Shown in pieces: positions 34,746 to 46,580 of a stretch of 64,000 nt of DNA (positions are counted from its first letter, which is position 1; every line of letters begins with the position of its first letter). The notes under the pieces were generated by a model. It was not told the origin of the DNA. It did not search any database and worked only from the letters and a program-made list of their open reading frames with translations. The stretch is from assembly GCA_964017045.1 (NCBI GenBank), contig OZ024798.1, forward strand, positions 32,893,050 through 32,957,049, given 5' to 3'. Source of the DNA: Omphiscola glabra (Eukaryota > Mollusca > Gastropoda > Lymnaeidae). Made by a program: the position numbers and the translations under genes.

Positions 34746-35290
34746 CCGTTCAAGATGACATTGTGATTAAACCAGCTGTTCAGATCTATGCGGAAAACCA
34801 TGGCTAACCAAATGTAATTTCCAAATTCTTTGTACACATATTAAAGAATACAAGAACTTTATTATCCAACTACAATTAAGCCAAATTTTGAGAAACTCTG
34901 TTATAAATTATTCCGAACTATACTACTACAATTTAGATTTATCAATTGTTTTTAAAAACAATTTGTTTCTGCTGGGTTTTTTCCCTTTTAATTTGTCCAT
35001 CACTGGTCGACTGAGATGCCTTCAGTTTCTCTTCGTGAAAGCTCCTGATGGATTGTAGTGATAATCATTGACAACTTGTGGCCTCGCGCCTGACATTCTT
35101 TCATTTGAGGGGGTAGCAGCTGACATTTTAAAAATTGTCTTCTGGTGATCGCTCCACTGACCTTAATTCTAATTACTACAAGGTCAAGGTTTTCCTAGCA
35201 GTTCACACTTATACATGATTTGAAAAGCTGGCCAGGATTAGGGAGGGAAGGGACATTCGTTTCCATCAGACCTTAATCGAGACTAATTGG
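34746..35290. other. AT-rich spacer, no gene seen
   Basis: Unique sequence without coding or structural signal. Confidence 0.5.
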
Positions 35291-35295
35291 AATCG

Positions 35296-35396
35296 CGCTG
35301 TTCGATTCTACAATAGTAATTGGGTATTGGAAGCCAGGTGTGTGCTGTTCGATTCTACAATAGTGATTGGGTATTGGAAGCCAGGTGTGTGCTGTT
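35296..35396 (+). repeat. ~48-bp direct duplication
   Basis: Two near-identical copies containing ctgttcgattctacaatagt and gggtattggaagccagg. Confidence 0.9.
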
Positions 35397-35467
35397 AGAG
35401 GGGGGTGTCAAGTCATGATGGGGAAACAATGATGATTGAATACTTACTTTAACAGCGCTTGTATCCA

Positions 35468-35511
35468 TGCTATTGTATCATGCTATTGTATCATGCTATT
35501 GTATCATGCTC
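35468..35511 (+). repeat. 13-bp tandem repeat
   Basis: Three units of atgctattgtatc. Confidence 0.93.
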
Positions 35512-36424
35512 ACGGTCATGTATTATGTTGCTGAGGTATGAGAACGGGGCGAAGTATACAAAAGAACCTTTCAACTCCATTAAGTGGTATATAGCCTTGC
35601 CTCTTGTTTCTCTTGGTTTGCATTCCTAATTCACAGCAAACGTGCTGATCTGCAATAGATTTCACGCCCCAGCTGAACACAACTTTGCTATGTTTCTCTC
35701 AAAATTCTTAAATTTTTTTTTTACAAATATCACCCGTGGTTCTCCTACTTAGCCAGTCTCATTCTTTCTCCTTGTGTAATGTCTCCTCTTCTCCTCGGCT
35801 GTATCGTCTGGATCAGCCCTTCTCACATAAAGTATCTCCGTCTTTCTGTCACTCTCCTCCTTCTTTCTCTTAACCTTCATTTATTTAAACGTACAACATT
35901 ACAACAACAAAAAAAAGAAAGAAAAACAATTGTTTTCATTTCAACGTTGGCATTTTTTAGGACATAAAAATAAACAAGGTTCAGTTCCCTTTGTTTTTAG
36001 TTTAGCTATAATTTTGTTGTGCATTTGCAATTTGAATCGTCATTGGCTTCCGTCACTCACCCATCAATAATTGATCAGTCTCCCCAGACGGGTTGGGGAC
36101 AAAACGATGAACCATATCGGAATAACTCGGGCTGATGAATTATTTAAAATGTTCCGCGCTGAACTGGCAAGTGAACGTTTCCCACAGCGTTTTAAATCTG
36201 GCCAGAAGAAAATAATGAGAGGATTCGCCCGTTCATAAATTAACATTTCAGTCGAGCTATTTTTAGCTTTCATGGATATTTAATTTCTGGTCATGAACGT
36301 GATGGCGGTTCGTAGGGTTGGGGGGAAAGGGGGAGTGGAGAAGGGGTGAGTGTTGTAGAAAACAGACAGGCTCTTGAAAACAACTGACATAATTTCTAGA
36401 CAAGTTGTAATTATAGAAATTTTT
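35512..36424. other. Spacer, no gene seen
   Basis: Unique AT-rich sequence with CT-rich stretches (about 35755-35875). Nothing recognised. Confidence 0.45.
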
Positions 36425-36435
36425 AAAGGATTATC

Positions 36436-36713
36436 CTCCCGGTGTCTGTAAAAAAGCGCAAATTTGAGTGGTTGGGCCCCGTGACCAGAAAACAAGGGCT
36501 CGCCAAAGAAATCTTGCAGGGCACAACTAGAGGAGGAAGAAGAAGAGGAGGAAAGAGAAAAAGATGGGAAGATAACATCAAAGAGTGGACGGGATTAAAA
36601 CAAGGTGATGCTATGCCTAGTGCAGAATACTGAGAGGAATGGAGAAAGATAGTTTTCATGTCATCCGTGGCGCCCTAACGATCCAGGGACTAAGGGACAT
36701 GATGATGATGATG
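36436..36713 (+). pseudogene. LINE 3'-end fragment with 11-bp target site duplication
   Basis: The frame at 36442-36633 reads KKRKFEWLGPVTRKQGLAKE, a Gly/Arg-rich GGRRRGGKRKRWEDNIKEW, then a stop. This is the typical C-terminus of a reverse-transcriptase-encoding LINE. The 3' end is a gatgatgatgatg tail. The 278-bp insert is flanked by the 11-bp direct repeat aaaggattatc at 36425-36435 and 36714-36724, which defines both ends precisely. Confidence 0.85.
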
Positions 36714-37189
36714 AAAGGATTATCAGTATAACACTAGGCATGGTCATGATTTCAGTGATGAAGAGGATACCTTTTACATCAAAAAAATTAGCAAGGGTCT
36801 CCGGTCTGTGAGAGAATGCCCTGGTTAAAGTTGCCAGCCTTAAGATTGTCAAGTGTCAAATCTCCACCCCCCCCCCCCCACTCCCACCCAATGAGCTGTC
36901 TGCACAAGTGGTCCTTGAAATATGTCCGATGCAGTCGCCGGACGTCTAGGGTGATCCGAGGATCGATGTCCCTGGCAGGGCCCTCGAACTGCCATCGGCG
37001 GGCTAATCAAATGTCAAAGAACGTGGTGCCTGCAGTCTCAAGACCTAATCACCTATTTTAGTCCACACTGCCGTCTCTACGACCAGAGTTCTGCTGAGAA
37101 AAACGCGAAACCAGTTAGTGTGACCTGTGTCGTAGTTGCCGTCGTGGGGGGGGGGGGGGGCGGAAGGGGCGAGAGATTACATCCCACAA

Positions 37190-37370
37190 CAGCAGTTCTC
37201 AACCTGTGGGGGTCGCACGACCCTTTCACAGGGGTCACCTAAGAGCATCGGAAAACACATATACTCTACAGTAATGAAGAATCAATGAAAATAAATTTGT
37301 TGTTAGGGGTCGCCAGAACATGAGGAACTGCATTTAGGGGTCGCGGCATTAGGAAAGTTGAGAACCACTG
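37190..37370 (-). mobile_element. SPIN-like nonautonomous hAT element, reverse copy
   Basis: A 181-bp copy in the opposite orientation: starts cagcagttctcaacctg, contains acgaccctttcacagggg, aacatgaggaactgc and gtcgcggcattagg, and ends gagaaccactg. The flanking octamers tcccacaa and ccatacaa match at only 5 of 8 positions, so the target duplication is eroded or shifted. Confidence 0.85.
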
Positions 37371-37378
37371 CCATACAA

Positions 37379-37902
37379 CAAAAGCATTTATAACCGTAGA
37401 TTTTATTTTAGGAATAGCAACATTATTCCAAGATCGTCTGGTTGAACATTAAACACTATTGAAACGGACTGCGGGCGCGCCCAATGCGTTCGCTGCGTAA
37501 CAGGTTTTGAAACATCTCTTTGTGATTGTTTAGTGGAAGATCAAAGAGATCAACAACCACTTATGGCCCGCTTTCGTTCTCACCAATGTCTTATGTTACC
37601 ACTTATCGTACGGTTAGGACATCAACGTTATAAATATATCCCTGTGGAAACACCACTCCCCCCCCCCCCCCATGTATAAACGTACCTGTATTTTTTTTTA
37701 CACTAACATTTAAAAATGTAATCATACCGATGTTAAAGTAAGCTTAATTTTTTTTATTGACCTAAAGTAACTCCAACTAATATGGAAGTATACCATATCA
37801 GACTAGTGTACGGGGGTCGCAGGATTACCAAGACCCCGGTGATGTCGTTGAAGGTGTCGGGTTGCGTGCGCCTGTGCAATATTAGCGTGTCTGTAAGTCT
37901 GG
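37379..37902. other. Spacer, no gene seen
   Basis: Contains poly-C at about 37658-37670. No gene recognised. Confidence 0.45.
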
Positions 37903-38080
37903 CAGATTGCCGGTGTAAGTCCTGTTGCAGACGCTTTGATGTTCCTTTGTTGACAGATGATCAGATTGCCGGTGTAAGTCCTGTTGCAGACGCTTTGATG
38001 TTCCTTTGTTGACAGATGATCAGATTGCCGATGTAAGTCCTGTTGCAGACGCTTTGATGTTCCTTTGTTGACAGAAGATC
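37903..38080 (+). repeat. 59-bp tandem repeat, three units
   Basis: Units start at 37903, 37962 and 38021 with cores cagattgccggtgtaagtcc and cgctttgatgttcctttg. They are almost identical. Confidence 0.95.
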
Positions 38081-38760
38081 ATCGCCATGCTGTTGGTTTT
38101 ATCATGTCATGATCATTGCCTCCTTTTTACCTTTGGGGGAAACTCTTGTCATTGGTAATACCTGCTGGTATCGTTATTAATAAAACTAGTAAAATCATGC
38201 TGAGGGTACAACTTCAAATACTTATGTGCATGTAATCGAATACAATTAAGTGATTTTGTTACAATTTCGATATGTTTTCTTTTTTTTTTTTTTTCGTTTT
38301 TGGCTACGATTCCAAAATCATTTCTTACTTTAAAAATGTGCTCAATAAGATCATCAACAGAATGTAATTGGTTTACATTGCCCAGATATAGACTATGACA
38401 TGGCAAGAAAGTTATTGAATAAGAGACTTATTACCTCCGATGTCAGCTACCAGATGGTGATTGGATTTTTTGGAGGGTGAGTTTAACTGGTCATTTCCCT
38501 GGTTGTAGATGTAGCACAACCGGTGCTCCTGGCCGTAAACTACGTAGCTTATATGACATAGGGTTTTGTCATGTATCTTTCATTTTAAAGTACTTTGTGT
38601 CATTTCACATTACCTACTATCATACGGTCAATTGTATGCTAAGAGGTTATGGATATGTGTATGATAAAAATGTTGTGAAATGTGTTCTTACTTGGAGAAG
38701 AAAAAAACGTTCATATAAAACCGTTAGTAAGACAATGGTATTCTTTAAGTAAACAAAGGA
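38081..38760. other. AT-rich spacer, no gene seen
   Basis: Unique sequence including a poly-T run at about 38280-38294. No conserved frame. Confidence 0.45.
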
Positions 38761-39215
38761 TAATCTTACAGTATACTATAAGTAATCTTACAGTAAACTA
38801 AAAGTAATCTTACAGTAAACTAAAAGTAATCTTACAGTAAACTAAAAGTAACCTTACAGTAAACTAAAAGTAATCGTACAGTAAACTAAAAGTAACCTTA
38901 CAGTAAACTAAAAGTAACCTTACAGTAAAATAAAAGTAATCTTACAGTAAACTAAAAGTAATCTTACAGTAAACTAAAAGTAATCTTACAGTAAACTAAA
39001 GTAACCTTACAGTAAACTATAAGTAAATTTACAGTAAACTAAAAGTAATCTTACAGTAAACCAAAAGTAACCTTACAGTAAACTAAAAGTAATCTTACAG
39101 TAAACTAAAAGTAATCTTACAATAAACTAAAAGTAATCTTACAGTAAACTAAAAATAATCTTACAGTAAACTAAAAGTAATCTTACAGTAAACCAAGGGT
39201 AATCTTAAAGGTAAA
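38761..39215 (+). repeat. 22-bp minisatellite
   Basis: About 21 units of agtaatcttacagtaaacta plus aa, with atc/acc variants. Confidence 0.96.
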
Positions 39216-39579
39216 ACTATGGTAAACTCACAGTCACCCAAATGTTACCCCATAGGAAACCAAAGGTTATCCCACCAAGTGACCACTCCATAAAGTATCC
39301 CATAGATGGCCGACATGTGGCGTGCCGTTTTGGAAGTAGCGCGGCAAGGGGCAGATAATTCAGACGACATCCTGCTAGTCTAATGTCATAACATGTTGGC
39401 GCTAACCACTAAGTCTCGAGCATTATCTCCCCTTGTTGATGTCAGGCGCTCTCTGCCGGACGAGGAAAATTCGAGGGCCTCCGAAGGACTGGTGGACGTT
39501 AATGACAATCCTTATAGCGCAGCTCGTGACGTTTAGAGCCGCTTTTCGTGTTGCCGTCTCATAATGATGTATACGAGTG

Positions 39580-41680
39580 TAGTTAATAGCGCGGCTGTGA
39601 CATGTTTGGTCATGTTGTTGTTGATGGCGCGGCTGTGACATGTTTGGTCACATTGTTGTTGATGACGCGAATGTGACATGTTTGGTCACATTGTTGTTGA
39701 TGACGCGAATGTGACATGTTTGGTCATGTTGTTGTTGATGGCGCGGCTGTGACATGTTTGGTCATGTTGTTGTTGATGACGCGGCTGTGACATGTTGGTC
39801 ATGTTATAGCTGATGACGCGGCTGTGACATGTTGGTCATGCTATAGCTGATGACGCGGCTGTGACATGTTTGGTTATGACTATCGTTTATGACGCGGCTG
39901 TGACATGTTTGATATGCTGTAGGTGATGGTATATGTATCGGAATATGTATCAGTATATCAAGTCTCACATAATTTTCACTGGGATTGTCTAGATTGCAGG
40001 AACACTCGTCTTCTTGCGCAGTTGTTTGACTCGGCTAATTTAGTTCAGCATGTTTCTGAACAAACGCATAGGAATGGTCATGTCTTGCTCTGGGTTCTAT
40101 TAAGATCCGACAAAGCGGTATTAGTTCAGTCTGTGAATGTGGACGATATTCTATTGCCTGATCACTTCCTTGTTTTACAACACATATGGCTAGGCCTGTT
40201 GCTCAGAAGGAGAAAATTCAAGTGAGGAAGTTAAAGAAGATGGATGTTGATTCTTTTCGGGAATGAATTTAATTTTCTGGGACTGAGTTAGTGAAGTCAT
40301 CACCTAAAGATATTGAACAACTAGTCCTTCTCTACAATCGGACTCTCGTTTCTCTGTTGGACACATATGCCCCAGTGTCAAATAAATTTGTTAGTGACAG
40401 ATCAAATTCCCTTTGGTTCACTCCCACAGTTTGGAAAGACAAGCTTGTTAGGCGTGTAGCTGAGTGGCGTTGGAGAAGGAGTGGTCGTGAAGTGGATAAA
40501 CTGCACTTCGCTGGGTTTTTTCTTATCTGACTGACAGGACTCAGCGTATTGTGGTGAAGCAGGCATCTTCCATGGACACCTCCGTTACCTGCGGTGTGCC
40601 ACAGGGCTCGGTTTTAGGACCTATTCTATTATATACACTAGCCAGCTGGGCAAATTATTGAACATCATGGTATTTCCATCAAAATATTTGCGGATGATAC
40701 AGAACTGTACAAGTGTTTCCGCCCTAATCCCTTGGAGTGTGCTGCTGCTGTTCGGACTGTCGAGGACTGCTGTCTTGCTGTAAAAGAATGGATGTCATCA
40801 AACAGACTAAAACTAAATGATGACAAGACTGAGGCAATTGTTTGTGGTTCAAACGCCAATCTTCGGAAAGTTGCTATCACATCAATAAAAGTTGGTGAAT
40901 CCGAGATCCCTTTGTCCTCCACTGTCAGAGACACTGGTTTTTACATTGATAGTAGACTCAGTATTATTCCACATATCAGTTCTGTAGTCAGGATATGCTT
41001 CTGTCATCTACGCGCGCTGGGTCAGCTGCGTCCTCAACTCAATAAGAGAACAGCAAATGCTGTAGCGGTAACTCTAATCATGTGAAGATTAGATTATTGT
41101 AACAGTTGTTTGTGGGGTTTGCCTCAGAATCAAATTCAGAGACTCCAAAAGGTGCAAAATTCTGCAAAACGCATTTTGTCGCGGAAAAGGAGATCAAACC
41201 ACATCACCCCCAGTTCTACGAGATCTCCATTGGGTTCCTATAGTGAGCGCGTTGACTACAAGATTCTGTCCTTGGCGTACGGCTGCATAGAAGGCTCTGC
41301 ACCGGAATATCTGAAAGAACTGCTTTATAAACATGTAACCTTAAAGAACCTGCGGTCCTTAACTCAGCCCTTACTGAAAATTCCCAGTGTGGATGAACAC
41401 AGAAAAAAGTCGTACGGAGTGCGCTCTTTTGAAGCGGTAGCGCCAAAGTTATGGAATATTTTACCTCCATCTTTGAGGAGTACTGACAAGGACAGAAAAT
41501 CATTTAGGAAACATTTAAAGACTTTTTTGTTTAATAGATTTGAGGAAACCATAGCGCAGTGAGCATGATAAAGTAGCATGGATACCAGCGCTATAGAAGT
41601 ACCCAATCAATCAATCTTTATATATCATTATATCTAACCCTAACCCTGTGACATGTTTGGTCATGTTTGTAGTTGATAAC
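39580..41680 (+). repeat. ~38-bp minisatellite split by a LINE
   Basis: About nine units with cores gcggctgtgacatgtttgg and tcatgttgttgttgatg at 39580-39925, and one more (gtgacatgtttggtcatg) at 41648-41680 on the far side of the LINE. Confidence 0.88.
39965..41640 (+). pseudogene. CR1/L2-like LINE relic (endonuclease end, RT, C-terminal region)
   Basis: Successive frames give pieces of one non-LTR retrotransposon ORF2. At 39970-40225 is the end of an apurinic-type endonuclease (NFHWDCLDCRNTRLLAQ, then a DHFLVL motif). At 40291-40505 is the linker to the reverse transcriptase (LLDTYAPVSNK, PTVWKDKLVRR). From 40515 are the late RT motifs: [16 protein letters not shown] and the catalytic FADDTELY at about 40690. 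Then come KTEAIVCGS, a stop at 41083-41085, CNSCLWGLPQNQIQRLQKVQ and the C-terminal PKLWNILPPSLR to about 41560. RT fingers and most of the palm are deleted between 40505 and 40520, and several frameshifts and stops are present. The 3' end is a caatcaatcaatc tail. The element sits inside a 38-bp minisatellite that continues at 41648. Exact clade is uncertain. Confidence 0.85.
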
Positions 41681-41736
41681 GTTTTAAACATGACCAAACA
41701 ACTCATACATCCATGTTATCTCGTGTCTTTTGTTTA

Positions 41737-41992
41737 GTTACCAAGTTACAGTTAATACCGGGAAGCATATGATATAGATTTTTCAATTTACATGAATACC
41801 GTGACCATATGATTTAGATTTATCAAGTTACAGTAAATAATGTGACCATCTGATATAGATTTATCACGTTACAGTTAATAATGTGACCGTATGATACAAG
41901 TTACAATTAATACCGTGACCATATGATATAGATTTATCAAGTTATATTTTATAATGTGACCGTATGATATAGAGTTATCAAGTTGTAGTTTA
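41737..41992 (+). repeat. ~41-bp minisatellite
   Basis: About six units with cores gatatagatttatcaagtta and taatgtgaccatat. Confidence 0.92.
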
Positions 41993-42066
41993 TTATATTT
42001 CCTGGTCATAAAAGGCACTTTCGTTTTGTTTTGTCTTTGCGTGTTTTTTTGTTGTTGTTTTTTTGG

Positions 42067-42180
42067 GGTCTCGTTTGGCTCCCATTAAGACCCCCATATT
42101 TTTAGTCTCGTTTGGCTCCCATTAAGACCCTCATATTTTTGGTCTCGTTTAGCTCCCATCAAGACCCTCATATTAGTCTC
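42067..42180 (+). repeat. 38-bp tandem repeat, three units
   Basis: Cores gtctcgtttggctcccatta and agacccccatattttt. Confidence 0.94.
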
Positions 42181-42494
42181 AGATTTTAAAAGATGTTTGC
42201 CCGCTGGGGAATTAAGCTTCCATTATCTCTGAATTTTGCCTCGTTTTTTAGATCCAGTGGCAAGGTCATTGTGACATATTTAATCAATTTAAATTCCATC
42301 AGAGCGAATATATTTACAAGACTTACCCGGGTCCGTCTATCGACCAATTGAACTCAGATCGTCTGTTACAATGTTTGTTTTTATTTTACTTGTTAAATGT
42401 GCAGTGCACTTTTAATTTTAACAAAAATGAATTATAAATACTTTATATATGTATAAACTGCTGGTATGAACTTATAGTTAACGTGATTTAGCGG

Positions 42495-43290
42495 TAAGAT
42501 GGAATAAATGGTGGCATGTAATAAATGGTGACATGTAATAAATGGTGACATGTAATAAATAGGGACATGTAATAAATAGTGGCATGTAATAAATGGTGAC
42601 ATCAAATAAATGGTGACATGTAATAAATGGTGACATGTAATAAATAGTGACATGGAATAAATGGTGACATGGAATAAATGGTGACATGTAATAAATGGTG
42701 ACATGGAATAAATTGTGACATGTAATAAATGGTGAGATGGAATTAATAGTGTCATGTAATAAATGGTGACATGGAATAAATGGTGACATGTAATAAATGG
42801 TGACATGCAATAAATGGTGACATGGGATAAATGGTGACATGGAATAATTGGTGGTGACATGGAATAAATGGTGACATGGAATAAATGGTGACATGGAATA
42901 AATGGTGACATGTAATAAATAGTGAATTGTAATAACTGGTGACATGCAATAAATTGTGACATGGAATAAATGGTGACATGTAATAAATAGTGACATGTAA
43001 TAAATGGTGGTGGCATGGAATAAATGGTGACATGGAATAAATGGTGACATGGAATAAATGGTGTCATGCAATAAATGGTGACATGTAATAAATGGTGGTG
43101 ACAGGGAATAAATGGTGAAATGCAATAAATTGTGTCATGCAATAAATGGTGACATGGAATAAATGGTGACATGGAATAAATGGTGACATGGAATAAATGG
43201 TGTCATGCAATAAATGGTGACATTTAATAAATGGTGACATGCAATAAATGGTGTCATGTAATAAATAGTGACAGGGAATGTATGGTGAAA
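42495..43290 (+). repeat. 17-bp minisatellite
   Basis: About 46 units of ggaataaatggtgacat with tgtaat/tgcaat variants and occasional 3-base insertions (ggtggtgacat). Three units make 51 bp, opening all minus-strand frames (HLLHVTIY repeats). Confidence 0.97.
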
Positions 43291-43989
43291 TTGAATATAC
43301 GTTTACATATTAAAATAAATGAAAATAGGAACTTATGGTAACGTGACATCGCCTGCCCCTTGTAACTCCATTTTCTCGTGCCCATGTCGGAGTTGTCCTT
43401 GGCGAGTAAATGAGTTATCCCGCTTGCTTCTGTAACTATATTATCGCCAATGTCTCTATCTGAAACGCGTTTCCACATCCTAACTGGAACGGAATCATCT
43501 TTCATACTGTTCCCAATCTTCCCGGAAAGCGTGTTAAATTTATCAACGCCAATAAAAATCAACCATGTCCCCATGAGTCTTCTCGTCCGTTTTAGATCCA
43601 CTGCCTTGGTGGTTTTTAAACTTTGAGCTACTGGCGCATTTCTTGGTCAAAGCCAAATAGGTGCTCGTCTTTGGTTTCCAGTATTGAGAACCTTTATTTT
43701 TATCCAATGATATATATATAATAAATGTTGAAACATGTTCGAGAACCATTAGGAAACAGTGTGACTAAAGCTGACTAGGGGAAATCCAATGAAGAGAGGT
43801 CGCATGCTTCCTCGTGTGTCTGAATGTCTCCGCGTGCGTCCGAAATGTGGCATCGCATTTCTCCTTGTTTTTGAATGCGTCATCGCGTGTCTGCGTGTGT
43901 CTTCGTACGCCTGAATGTGTCCGTAGTATGTGAATGTATATTTAAGCGTCTGAACGTGTCCGTATGAACATGAATGTTTGTTCATGTAA
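43291..43989. other. Unique stretch of unknown nature
   Basis: Minus-strand open frames over 43290-43600 contain balanced-looking text (FIGVDKFNTLSGKIGNSMKD), but no family was recognised. It may be an old mobile-element fragment. A (TA)n run is near 43712-43722. Confidence 0.25.
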
Positions 43990-44785
43990 TCTCATGCGTT
44001 CTCGTGTGTCTGGGGTATGTTTTACGGTGTATGAGTGAGTTTTCGTTCGTCTGTGTATGTTTTAGTGCGTCTAGGTGTGTCTTAGTGTGTCTGGGTGTGT
44101 TTTCATGCATCTAAGTATGTTTTCGTGTGTCTGTATGTGTTTTAATGCGTCTGTGTGTGTTTTAGCGTGTCTGTCTCTGTTTTATAGTGTCTGTGTGTCT
44201 TTTCGTGTGTCTGGGTGGGCATTCGTGTGTCTGGGTTTGTTTTAGTGTGTCTGGGTGTGTATTCGTGTGTGTGTGTGTGTGTGGTGTTTTCGTGTGTATG
44301 GTTGTGTTTTAGTGTGTCTATGTGTGTTTTAGTGTGTCTGTGTGTGTTTTGTTGTGTATGGGTGTGTATTCCTGTGTCTGGGTGTGTTTTAGTGTGTCTG
44401 TGTGTGTCTGTGTGTGTTTTAGTGTGTATGAGTGTGTTTGATGTGTCTGGGTTGTTTTAGTGTGTTTCGTGTGTATGAGTGTGTTTTAGTGTGTCTGGGT
44501 GTGTTTTGGTGTGTATGAGTGTGTTTTAGTGTGTCTGTGTGTCTTTTAGTGTGTCTGTGTGTGTTTTAGTGTGTCTGGGTGTGTTTAGTGTGTCTGGTGT
44601 GTGTTGGTGTGTATGAGTGTGTTTTAGTGTGTCTGTGTGTGTTTTAGTGTGTCTGGGTGTGTTTTAGTGTGTCTGGGTGTGTTTTGGTGTGTCTGGGTGT
44701 GTTTTAGTGTGTCTGGGTGTGTTTTGGTGTGTATGAGTGTGTTTTAGTGTGTATGAGTGTGTTTTAGTGTGTCTGGTGTGTTTTA
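43990..44785 (+). repeat. 20-bp GT-rich minisatellite
   Basis: About 40 loose units of gtgtgttttagtgtgtctgg. Strand-biased (G/T on plus). The 5' part, from about 43800, is more decayed. Confidence 0.93.
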
Positions 44786-45395
44786 TGCCTCTGAATTGCA
44801 TTGATTCGCTTTCGCATGACATTCCATGTGAAGACAACGTGTCTTTTACATGCTTGGAAGATTGTCTGATAAAAAAGTTGATGATATTTGCCATCGAGAG
44901 CCTATTACCGATGAGGGAGGGCCGGTTTGCTCCAGGGCAAAATGCGTCTCTGATTGAGTTTTCACTAAAGCCCTCACGCTCCCACTTATAGAAATAACAT
45001 TACGGACTCTTCTAATAGCGAGGGGGACTTCCGGTGCCCGGGCCTGAAGACCCCTAGAGCACGCGCCAAGAGACAAAAAATATATTATTGACCTATGCGA
45101 AATGATTAGGGTGTGAACTTGGGGGGGGGAGGGGATTGTTCTGGAGACGCTGTGTCAATATGGCCACCGATGGGACCAGATCGAGAGACGGAGTGAGCGT
45201 GTCCTTACTCTGTTGTGCTGTTGGGGTCGAGGTTTTTGTTTTTAGATCTTGTGAGGAAAAAACAAATCGTATTGGCTTCTGAGCCCCGGATCTTATTTCA
45301 GTGGGGAAGAAAACTGTATGCAACAGTTGTAAATTTTGGCGATCATATAACGCTAAACCATTTCAACAATAGTTTTCATACATGCGTTAAAGTCT
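44786..45395. other. Spacer, no gene seen
   Basis: Unique sequence with poly-G at about 45121-45129. No family recognised in its short open frames. Confidence 0.4.
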
Positions 45396-45403
45396 GTGTA
45401 GAT

Positions 45404-45560
45404 CAGCGTGTCTCAACGTTTTGCTCGTGGCCCACTTTTTAAATTGTATTTATCGCTGAGGCAACTTTCCATGTTATTAATATGCAAAACTGATCCATTT
45501 ATATTCATGAAATCCTTTTTTGTTTCAACTTTTTCGTGGCCGCCAATTTGAGAAACGCTG
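45404..45560. mobile_element. Nonautonomous hAT element
   Basis: A 157-bp element from cagcgtgtctcaacg to ttgagaaacgctg, inverted at the ends, with gtggcccac and gtggccgcc as inner mirrored parts. Flanking octamers gtgtagat (45396-45403) and gtctacat (45561-45568) match at 6 of 8 positions. Confidence 0.75.
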
Positions 45561-45568
45561 GTCTACAT

Positions 45569-46034
45569 TCTACATGACGTTATTCGTAACGTGTCATATT
45601 TAAGGCTAAATAGGATGCGCGATACTGAAATCACATATGAATATTTTCCTCAGTTGATTTTGTAAACGCGGTCAATAACATCGAATCACTTGAAGTAAAT
45701 GAACAGAGAAAATTGTTGAGTTTGTTTTTCTTCTTGTTTTCTTAACGTTTTATTTGGGGTTTTTAAATCTGGTATTTAGATCTATGAACATTCACTCAGT
45801 CTGCTTGCCCCCACGAGCTTCATCTGCTCTCTCAATGATTGGCTCTGTTTGTCCGGGGGAGTCGAGGTTTGATGTGTGGGGTGGGGGTGTGGAAGGGGGG
45901 TCAGCGACGGTCTTATTGAATGATTTATTTATGCTGTGCTTGGATGCATCGTCTCGGAGACGTTGGGAGGCTGTTTCCCATCATGGACGTATCTTCATTT
46001 AAGCTTTTAGTCGTTTTCACCATTCAATGGGAAA
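45569..46034. other. Spacer, no gene seen
   Basis: Unique sequence without repeats or a recognised frame. Confidence 0.45.
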
Positions 46035-46580
46035 ATCAGGATAGCTGAGTCTGACAGCAGGATAGCTGAGTCTGACGGCAGGATCGCTGAGTCTGATGGC
46101 AGGATAGCTGAGTCTGACGGCAGGATAGCTAAGTCTGACAGCAGGATAGCTGAGTCTGACGGCAGGATAGCTGAGTCTGATAGCAGGAATGGTGAGTCTG
46201 ACAGCAGGAACGCTGAGTCTGACAGCAGGATAGCTGAGTCTGACAGCAAGAAAACTGAGTCTGACAGCAGGAACGCTGAATCTGGCAGCAGGATAGCTGA
46301 GTCTGACGGCAGGATAGCTAAGTCTGACAGCAGGATAGCTGAGTCTGACGGCAGGATAGCTGAGTCTGATAGCAGGAATGCTGAGTCTGACAGCAAGAAA
46401 ACTGAGTCTGACAGCAGGATAGCTAAGTCTGACAGCAGGATAGCTGAGTCTGACGGCAGGATAGCTGAGTCTGATAGCAGGAATGCTGAGTCTGACAGCA
46501 AGAAAACTGAGTCTGACAGCAGGAACGCTGAATCTGGCAGCAGGATAGCTGAGTCTGACAGCAGGATAGCTGAGTCTGTC
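46035..46580 (+). repeat. 21-bp minisatellite
   Basis: About 26 units of gctgagtctgacagcaggat plus a. Variants (aagaaaactgag, ggaacgctgaatctgg) recur in the same order roughly 240 bp apart, showing block duplication. Confidence 0.96.

Noticed and set aside
41634..41648. Interstitial telomere array
   Set aside because: Only about two hexamers are present, too short to call telomeric.
43254..43601. Minus-strand 115-codon open frame partly in unique sequence
   Set aside because: No family recognised, and its C-terminal part runs into the 17-bp array; too weak to call a gene.
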